NCBI GenBank assembly: GCA_025330725.1
Contig: JAIWND010000003.1
Coordinates: forward strand, 124,001 to 188,000
Source: Chlamydoabsidia padenii
Taxonomy: Eukaryota; Mucoromycota; Mucoromycetes; Mucorales; Cunninghamellaceae
Length of the DNA: 64,000 nt
Direction of reading: 5' to 3'
The notes beneath the pieces were generated by a model. It searched no databases, had not been told where the DNA came from, and was given only the letters and a program-made list of their open reading frames with translations. The position numbers were made by a program, and so were the translations under genes. This document shows positions 56,484-64,000 of this stretch, in pieces (position 1 is the stretch's first letter; every line of letters begins with the position of its first letter).

Positions 56484-57084
56484 GTTGATATATGTTTAAT
56501 GATAAAATAAAATAAAAGCGGGAATAGTGGAAAAGGAAAAAGAAAAACAGAAAAGAAAAAAAAAAAAAAAGTCGACGCACTTTCTTTTTTTTCTGGGAAC
56601 TGTCATTCAAGCCCCGCCGGGCCGCACGACTTGCCGCCATACAAAAAAAAAAAAAAAAAATAGTAAACGGATGTTAATTGAATTCCCGTCTTTGAGGCTG
56701 AATCATGCAACTTGTCTTTTTCTATAAATGTGTTTCATGTGAGTCACTAGATAGTTTTGAATACATAAAATAGAGTGTTTATACAATAATCTCAGGTGCA
56801 CTTTCAATCCACCTACATGTCAGAAAACGGCTCGAACATACTTATGATATCATCAGTCTCATACATACGTAAACCCGCCTAGTGTGTAAAGTGATACGAT
56901 GACATGATGAAAAGTAAAAATTTATTTCGATTCATTCATAGAAGATGCTCTATAAAATAAAAAGCGGGGGTTGAATAATCATTCATAAATGGTGGATAAA
57001 ACACAACATGATGCATTAACATGGCGACATGAATCAATACAATACAATTTTATTAACATTAACATATAAAGTGGTAGATCTATA
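56484..57084. other. Intergenic region TVP18 promoter / NAPE-PLD 3' end
   Basis: Contains a motif variant TTCAAGCCCCGCC near 56608, about 125 bp upstream of TVP18, and several A/T homopolymers. No gene seen. Confidence 0.42.
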
Positions 57085-58738
57085 CTAGGTTGAGTTTGCC
57101 ACATAGCTTTCACCAAGCTTCAGCACATTAAAATCTTGATTAGAATGTCCCCGTTTTTCCAATGCCGCCTTTAGTAATAGAGGAGGTTCATGTGCAGGTT
57201 CATCCGTCAAAGCAAACGTTCCCCAGTGAATACCGATCTATAATTTGCATGAATGGTAACACAAAAAAGTTGCTCAGTAAACGCAATTTGTCGTCGCCGT
57301 CTTTTATTATTTATTTTTTTTTTTACTTACTGAGTGTTTGCTTTGGATGTCTTCATGGATTCTGACGGCATCCGCTGGAGAGCAATGGATGCCGGACATG
57401 AACCACCGAGGACTATAAGCACCAATGGGAATCAAAGCAACATCAAAAGGACCAATCTCTTGGCCAATATCTATGTAGGGAGTTGATACGTAGATTAGTT
57501 CCGTTGTTGTCACCTTTTTTTTTAATAAAAAAAAAAAAAAACCTTTGAATGCAGGACAATTGGGTAGGGTTTCCAAGTAATCTTCATCATGCTGTTGTTC
57601 AGGCCCTGCAGTTCTCGGTACTGTACGATATCCAGTGTCACTAACAGAAGAAGAAAAAAAGTTGGGATCAGAGATGATTTAAAATGGTGGATTGGGGAAG
57701 TAGGTGACGGTATACCATTTCCTTTTCTGTAACTTACCCCCCAAAGAAGACTTTGCCCGACCCACCTTCCACACACCAAGAAGCCCATAAAGTTTTGTTT
57801 CTGTCCCACATGGTTCGACCAGAAAAGTGTTGGCATGGAGTACATGTTAGTTTAAGTTGTTTGCCATTGATGTCCAGTGTTGAAGAATCCCACCAGTCCA
57901 ATTCGACCACCCGATCTTGACCTGCATCATCCTTTTCCTTGTTCATTGCTCCAAACCAATCCTTGTTGCCAAGTGGTACAAAGAAGCGAGTGTTCGAGTT
58001 CTTTTCCGCTAAAAGTTGAATGGTGCCTAGATCCAAATGATCATAACTAATCATCATATGTTAGTTTTTCCATTCCCTCCTTTTTTTTTTTTTTGTATGA
58101 CTTACTGATTATGCGATATCACAACGGCATCAATAAGCGGAAGATCATCGACATCACAAGGGAATTCGGTATATCTTTTTGGGCCAGCAAACTGTACAGG
58201 TGAGCATCTATGTTAAAGAGAGAGAGATAAGTATAAAGAAATGTATCCATCATGTCTGTATTTACCTGCAAGAGAAGATAGGATCAAACAGCACATTGTA
58301 GCCATTAATCTGCACCAGGGCACAAGCACTATCAGAAACAAAAAGTGAGTAAATGGACAACGATATAATCCGTACTTACTGTCCAAGCCATGTCACGACA
58401 ATCTTGCCATCCTTATCAGTAGTGTTGTTTCGTAAGAGTTGCCAGTCCATAGCCACCTTTTCAGGGAGATCCTCAGGTCGTGCATCTTTGACTACCTTGG
58501 AGAGTTTCATGGTGCTGAGGGCTTTCATGGTATCAAAGAAGCCATGGTCGGTAAACGAAGGCCAAGGATTACGGAAGCCTGAGCCATGGTGGTGATCTTT
58601 ATTGGGATGAGCGTTTTCTTGAGGTTGGGCCATTGCTGTACGAGGGTATCCAAAAGTTTTGACCAGTAAAAGAGAAGTAGCAGATACGGTGCAAGATGCC
58701 GCCACAAAGTTACGATGTCTGTTTAGGAAACGAAGCAT
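57085..58738 (-). CDS. NAPE-PLD/Fmp30-like zinc metallo-hydrolase
   Basis: Seven exons (58380-58738, 58266-58328, 58106-58207, 57738-58046, 57543-57640, 57331-57470, 57085-57237) give 407 aa. The metallo-beta-lactamase fold is marked by [37 protein letters not shown], the zinc motif SHNHYDHLDL (HxHxDH), HFSGR, GDTGYR and a final IGIHWGTF histidine. These match N-acyl-phosphatidylethanolamine phospholipase D of animals and mitochondrial Fmp30 of yeast, which release N-acylethanolamines and help set cardiolipin levels. The N-terminal 35 residues are basic and hydrophobic ([20 protein letters not shown]), consistent with a mitochondrial presequence. A promoter motif variant TTCAACTCCCGC (58820-58831) is about 80 bp upstream. 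Confidence 0.92.
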
Positions 58739-59139
58739 TTAAAGGGACAAAAAGTTGTAGAAAACCCCCCTCCCCTATTTATACCCGTAGGGATAAATGA
58801 TTTCCAAATGCCGATTTATTTCAACTCCCGCACAGACACAAACAAAAAAAAAAAAGTGGAGGGAGGGCGCGACGTTTTCTCCTCCCCACTTTTTTTTTTT
58901 TTTTTTTTCATTTTTGTTAAATCCACGACCTTCTCCTCCTACTTGATTGTATTCTAATTGGCCAATACACACACACACACATACACACACACACTCTCTC
59001 TATTTATTGGTAATCATACGTTTGGGTTCGAGGTAATACTGCTGTGTACACTCGACTAATCCATACTCACTTTGCATTCTCCCTTATTTACCAACTATAG
59101 ATCCTTCCTACTTAAATCTGATTGCCAGCCCGTCAACCC
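58739..59139. other. Divergent promoter NAPE-PLD / SET9
   Basis: A short shared promoter with a (CA)n tract at 58967-58992, poly-T runs and the motif variant above. No gene. Confidence 0.5.
58820..58831 (+). promoter_or_regulatory. Promoter motif variant upstream of NAPE-PLD-like gene
   Basis: TTCAACTCCCGC differs from the consensus at one position. It is 82 bp upstream of the ATG, the same spacing as in other genes. Confidence 0.45.
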
Positions 59140-61209
59140 ATGGATTTTAAGATACTATCAAAATATGACGATCTGTGCGCTACTCTATTCTTGGATGATC
59201 AGTATCTCTGGTTTGACACAATCAAGATGAATGATGAACAGGTCAGGGCGGATACACCGTACCAAGTCATCCAACAAATTATCTACGACTATGTGGTTGT
59301 CAGGCGCCAGGTCACTCATGCTGCCAAGGAACTTTTAAAGTGAGTTTGGGGAATGTATAGATGCATAGGACTAACTGGGTTTACTAACATTACTTTATTC
59401 TTTTTGGATTGCCAGCCTACCCTTTTTTCAGGTGTACCTGGAAGGAAAGGATGATAAAGAACGAATGGAATTCATGGCGCATGTGAAAAGGTATCTCTTG
59501 ATGTAAGTATATAGGAAACAAGTGATATGATAGCGTGGAAGGAATATGTATTGATGGGTTTTAACTGACACTAGGTACATCCCAAACGCTGGATTCGAAA
59601 TCAGCGACACTGATCGGTACACTGGAATCGAAGCCTGCGTGATATCAACAAGGACATGGGAAATTGCCGACGAAATCAAGAATTGCACGGGGATGATTGC
59701 TTGCCTGACACCAGAAGACGATGCTGAATTGAAACGATCCAACCGAGACTTCAGCATCATGTACTCTCAACGTAGGGATTCAAACTGTCTATTCCTTGGT
59801 CCGGCAAGGTTTATGAATGTAAGCTAATCTAGTGTTAATAAAATTAAAATTAAAAAGAAGGAACAAACTACTGAATCTTATACCTCTGTGATGATGAAAT
59901 AGCATGATTGCGGAGCGAATTGTCGGGTAATGGAAAAAAAAAAAAAAAGTCAAGTAGGGCATGATATTAACCACATTTCTATTTATGCTTATATTGTAGT
60001 TTATTGGTCTTGGTCCTAATGGTATTACTTTCAAGGTTGTCAAGAAGATTGAAATTGGGGAAGAACTCACAGTGTTTTATGGTCCGCATTATTTTGGTAT
60101 AGATAATTGTGAATGCCGATGTGTCACTTGTGAATTGTAAGTGACCAAAAGAAAGAAAAAAGAACCATTTTACATACCCACCTCTGACTAATGATTATAA
60201 TAGAAACGGCCGTGGCTATTTCGCTTCCTCAGTACCCAAAGTCGAAGATCCTCCTCCAGAAATAACGACCAACGAAACCACAAGGCGCAGTGGTAGGAAA
60301 AAACGAAGTCGATTATATGAAGGTATATACATAAAAAAAACATATTTGCTTTCTACTAATTAACACACTCCTTGCTTCTCTGTAGAATATGTCGTACACA
60401 ATGGAGATCGGAGGGTCAAGCTATGGACTGAAAACACATCACCCAAGAAATCCCGCAAAGGTGAACTCAAACACCAACAACAGCAAAAGACAATGGACAA
60501 TCTGTCATTACCACCTTCACCATCTAATGATTTGGGTCTCGTCTCGAAAACGACATCAATCTCAACTGGATCTCCACAATCAACCTTTAATTCATCAACA
60601 GCAACATCAGTGACATCGGAATCCTTCACCAGCCTGCGGTCATCGGCATGTGCTGATATATCAAATGGAGGGTATAGTGACTTGAAGAAGAAAGACGCAA
60701 TCAACCTCTTGGCAACAAAACCTGATGACATGCCATTGTATACTGCTATGGACAACCTTTTGATAACAGCTGATAGTCAACAGACGATCTACGACAATGA
60801 CGTTTTGACGAAAAGAAACATGGATGATACTCTACCTCTCAGTGATAATGAAGAAAAATCAACTCTGGCACCCAAGGAGGCAATCATGGACGAATTAAAT
60901 GATCCGCCGGAATGGCTACAAATAATGGATTCTTTTCTAGATGATATCTCTGATGTATCCTCCATTGCCAGTGACGACCTTGCCAAAATAGAAGACACCA
61001 TCTCCGACCATTGTATTGCCTGTGACCGACCTCTTTCCTCAGCAACTATACAACGCTATACACGATCCAACAATCCTGGCTCCATCCGACAATATGAACA
61101 ACTACGGCACCAAGCTCAAACACGATGTTGGCGATGTAGCAGGCATTATCTAATCTATCATTTAGAATGGCCTGTCCGATGGGATAAAAGATTATCTTGT
61201 AATAAATGA
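59140..61209 (+). CDS. SET9: SET-domain histone H4-K20 methyltransferase (SET9/SUV4-20-like)
   Basis: Seven exons (59140-59339, 59416-59502, 59575-59818, 59903-59926, 60000-60136, 60204-60322, 60386-61209) give 544 aa. A helical N-terminal region precedes a SET domain with the family-specific SIMYSQRRDSNCLFLGPARF, the catalytic core FMNHDCGANCRF, GEELTVFYGPHYFG and a post-SET-type zinc motif NCECRCVTCEL. The rest is a Ser/Asn-rich tail with a final cysteine-rich segment (HCIACDRPL .. RCWRCSRHYLIYHLEWPV). SET9/Kmt5 enzymes methylate histone H4 lysine 20 and support DNA-damage checkpoint recruitment. The 24-nt exon 59903-59926 carries the invariant HDCGANCR residues, so correct splicing is essential. 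Confidence 0.9.
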
Positions 61210-61788
61210 TCCCTTCCCCCCCTCCCGTACTCCATTTAGTTTATAGTCATTACACACATGTACTTTATTATAGCATTTTTGTTACGCTTATACCTGATTT
61301 ATTTGATACATCGTTTTTACATACATATAATAAACAATATTTAAAGAAAAAAAAAATGCAGGCTATCCAAACTTGTTGCATAATAATCGCTGTTTCAAGT
61401 GACTTGATTTCAAATCCCGCTTTTCTGCTTGGATTCTAAACTAGCCATGTTGCTTATTTCAACCGGTGCAATCAAGTCTTATTTAAACTGTCAGATATAC
61501 AGTACATGGTGTATTATTGAAAGGATTCGGTTAATCCAAAAAGATGCTACAAGCGGGAAGGGTGTCGATCAAGGGTAGTTCAAACCCCGCGTTTACATGC
61601 CCACATTGCAGAAGACAAAGACAAAATGAAGAAATCAAAGATTTTATTAATTAAACATAGTTTTGTTAACAGGGTGATCAATGTGTGTGTAAGGATTGTA
61701 TGGGAGAGAGACAAAAATGAAAAGAGTAAAGATATGATGATAGGGAAGAATGTGATGCAGTAGATGATATGGAGGTGTATGAGATAAA
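61210..61788. other. Convergent intergenic region SET9 / NHP2
   Basis: Poly(A)-type AATAAA near 61330, an exact motif TTCAAATCCCGC at 61409-61420 and a variant TTCAAACCCCGC near 61582. No gene was recognised despite the two motif copies, so an unseen short transcript is possible. Confidence 0.4.
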
Positions 61789-62380
61789 CTAGTAGACTAA
61801 AGCTTCATCCTAATGACAGAAAAAAAAGATGAGTGAACATGTTTCCAACCAGCCCTATCAAAACACTTACCAATTTCTTTGCTTGAGAAAAGCATTCATC
61901 ATAGAGTTCCTTGTAGTCTTCCGCCGCCTTGACGTCCTTCTTTTGACCGCCAAATACCACCATGGTGACAGACGTAGGTCGCTTGGTTGACGAGGCTTCA
62001 CCCAGTTCTTCCTTGGAAGGCACAAACACATAGGGTACATTGGAGTCTTCACATAATACCGGCAAATGAGCAATCACATCGATGGGTGAAATGTCACCGG
62101 CAATCACCACCAATCCTTTTTCACCTTTTCGAAGCGCCTTGCCCACTTCCTTGACACCACGACGCACGTGCTTGACTTTACTGGCTAGATAAAAAATAAA
62201 AATCCAAGTATTAGGCATGCGTGAGATCTAGAGAGAGAAGGTGGAAGAGTGTTTACCTTTCTTGACCGTCTTGTGAATCTTCTTGGCCAACTTTTCTTCA
62301 GCCATAGGATGAGCAATAGGGGAGGCAAATCGAGCCACATTAGTAGTTTGCACCTTCTTTTCCTTCTTGTCTTTAGCCAT
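61789..62380 (-). CDS. NHP2: H/ACA ribonucleoprotein subunit Nhp2 (L7Ae family)
   Basis: Three exons (62257-62380, 61871-62184, 61789-61809) give 152 aa, close to yeast Nhp2 (156 aa). After a basic N-terminus (MAKDKKEKKVQ) the L7Ae/L30e fold shows RRGVKEVGKALRKGEKGLVV, then IAGDISPIDVIAHLPVLCED and VPYVFVPSKEELGEASSTKR. These are the RNA-binding and kink-turn residues of the family, with the longer Nhp2-type spacing. Nhp2 is a core protein of H/ACA snoRNPs that guide pseudouridylation of rRNA and stabilise telomerase RNA. A GCGGGATTCCAA motif about 105 bp upstream (62485-62496) is the promoter-element candidate. Confidence 0.93.
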
Positions 62381-62550
62381 TGTATCAAGTTTTTAAGAAA
62401 ATAAAAGGAGGAGAAAAAATAGTTTACCGCCCTTCTTACCTGTCACGCCTCCAAAAAAAAATTAGCCACTCCCGCTATTTGACAGCGGGATTCCAATATA
62501 TCCACCCACCCACTATAAAAAAAAGAAAAGGCAAAAGACACCCAGACATT

Positions 62551-64000
62551 TTATTCAGATTTTGATTTTAATGATGGAGGACTATTGTAAGAGGACCCAG
62601 TTTTCCATTTCTTCAATGCCTTGAGGAGAGCCATACACAGTGGGACAGAGATGGGGACAAACAGAGGCATATAAATAGCATATTTATGTTCATCAGGAAA
62701 GTAGAGCATGGACACCATGGTTGGATCAAAAAAGGCCTTTTCAGAGAGTTCAATCGCATCCACTGAATGTTTTAATGCTTGATCATAGTTGCCTTTATCC
62801 AAAGCATCCCGTACCAATTTGATAGACGTCAAGGATTGTCGCACCTATGGAGAAGAAGATCGTATTAGTATGCCCACTTTCCCCATGCATAAATGTATAC
62901 CTGATCTTGAATATGATCCAACACCACCATGTTTGGGATCTCCATGACAAGTTGACCCAGAGAGCGAAGAGTGGCGATCGCATTCATCATATTTTCCATT
63001 GTTCGTCGGCGAATCAAATTGTCTTTTTCGAATGTGGTGATACCAGTATGGGTTGCATATAAAAAGGTCGTATTCAATCCTGGAGGCTACCCATTGGAAT
63101 AATAAAATAAAAAAGTTGAATGAGATTATTTTTGATATATATATATATATATATTCCTTCTTACCAGTAGTTTGGAGGCCGATGTACTGATATCTGGAAC
63201 ACCCATCAGACTTCGAAGTTGCGATATAAAGATCCGCATCATTGGTTGTAGGTCCGTCTTTGAAATGCTGTAATGAGCTTCGGAGGATGCATTTCTAGGT
63301 GGATTCTTGATCGTGACTCCACCCCAACGAGGAATCAAAAAAGAGTTGCTAAGAAGTGGTTTACCTGGAAATAGATAAAGAGAAGACTAGTTAGTCATAG
63401 ACTGATATATGTTTTTCGTTATTACCATGGAGATCGTGTATTCGAAGTGGAGTAACATCAGATGAGGGAATGTATAGGATAAAGTTGACAGTTGGATGAG
63501 AGGATATACTTGATGCTAAATAAACCAATTATTAGTACCGATTCCAGCCTTTCTTTCTTTTTCTTCCTTGTCACCTAGATTCCAGTCAGCAGAATTGACG
63601 AAATGTGGGAGTTGGTCAGGGTTGAAGTAATAATAGTTGGGATTCCCCTGTCTTTCCATGTATTTGGGTTCTTGTGATAATGGTGCATAGTTTTGAATCT
63701 ATAAAACATAAAATGTCAGTATCAATTAAGTCTATTATTTTTCCTTTACTTACTTGGGAATCGACTGTAAAGTTCGAAACATTCGAGAGTTCATTCAACA
63801 AGGGATAAAGGTAGCCTAAATAAGGATTGATTTAATTCTTGTGAGTTATTCAGTCCATAATGAATTAAGTGTACTTACTTTTTACTGCGTTCCTGATATC
63901 CCATCCAATAGCCATCGATTGAGGGTTGTTGTTCATAAGACTAAAGGTGATTTGATATTGAGAGGAATACTTGAATGTTCGCATACTATTAGCATCATAC
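62551..64000 (-). CDS. GPI17: GPI transamidase subunit PIG-S/Gpi17, 5' part outside window
   Basis: Eight in-frame exons are visible: 63879-64000 (edge), 63754-63815, 63575-63698, 63426-63515, 63165-63364, 62901-63086 and 62551-62844 follow the phase expected at every join, seven introns apart where the last lies off-window. Diagnostic PIG-S residues are FVNSADWNL, VNFILYIPSSDVTPLRIHD, LIPRWGGVTIKNPP, and a C-terminal helix YAIYMPLFVPISVPLCMALL followed by a short basic tail. PIG-S is a luminal ER subunit of the complex that cleaves the C-terminal signal of proproteins and attaches the GPI anchor. The N-terminal membrane helix and first half of the luminal domain lie beyond position 64000. 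Confidence 0.9.

Overview
This is nuclear DNA from a fungus, most probably a Mucoromycota (Mucorales-type) species. The genes are compact and intron-rich, with short introns of about 50-100 bp bounded by GT..AG. Intergenic DNA is AT-rich with many homopolymer runs. Several proteins fit this lineage better than Dikarya: a WNK-type kinase, an LMBRD2-like membrane protein and a large Vps10. Remnants of U12-type splicing point the same way. I cannot name the genus.

Layout. 0-5.4 kb: 3' part of a HAP3/NF-YB CCAAT-binding subunit (+), then orotate phosphoribosyltransferase, an EVI5/GYP5-like TBC RabGAP and a quinone-reductase-type MDR enzyme (all -). 5.4-8.8 kb: an LMBRD2-like multipass protein (+), head-to-head with the MDR gene. 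8.8-12.3 kb: gene-poor DNA with a decayed DNA transposon carrying 56-bp inverted ends and a broken receptor-like gene. 12.3-15.2 kb: an MCT-like MFS transporter (+) and a tandem repeat enclosed by inverted ends. 15.2-18.25 kb: NSUN2/Trm4 tRNA m5C methyltransferase (-). 18.6-21.9 kb: a cullin (+). 22.2-24.4 kb: WNK-like kinase (-). 25.6-27.6 kb: vacuolar-type amino-acid transporter (+). 28-33 kb: sparse DNA with a response-regulator gene and degenerate, partly transposon-like ORFs. 33.9-37.6 kb: phosphoglucomutase and FCF2 (+). 38 kb: a frameshifted TnpB/Fanzor-like relic. 39.6-46.8 kb: one giant sortilin (Vps10) gene with three Vps10 units (-). 47.4-49.7 kb: kelch-repeat membrane protein (-). 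50.9-53.1 kb: 6-phosphofructo-2-kinase with a degenerate phosphatase half (+). 54-58.7 kb: DUF202 protein, TVP18 and NAPE-PLD-like metallo-hydrolase (-). 59.1-61.2 kb: SET9/SUV4-20-like H4K20 methyltransferase (+). 61.8-64 kb: NHP2 and the 3' part of PIG-S/GPI17 (-).

Most genes are housekeeping: nucleotide, sugar and fructose-2,6-bisphosphate metabolism, tRNA and rRNA maturation, and endomembrane traffic (RabGAP, Vps10, Tvp18, GPI transamidase). They are not arranged as a pathway cluster. The strongest shared signal is a short motif, TTCAAATCCCGC. The 11-mer core occurs 12 times exactly, and exact or near-exact copies lie about 80-130 bp upstream of many start codons. It looks like a general promoter element.

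I joined exons by hand and checked that reading frames stay open across every junction. Multi-exon coordinates span first to last coding base, introns included. I saw no tRNA, rRNA or CRISPR array.
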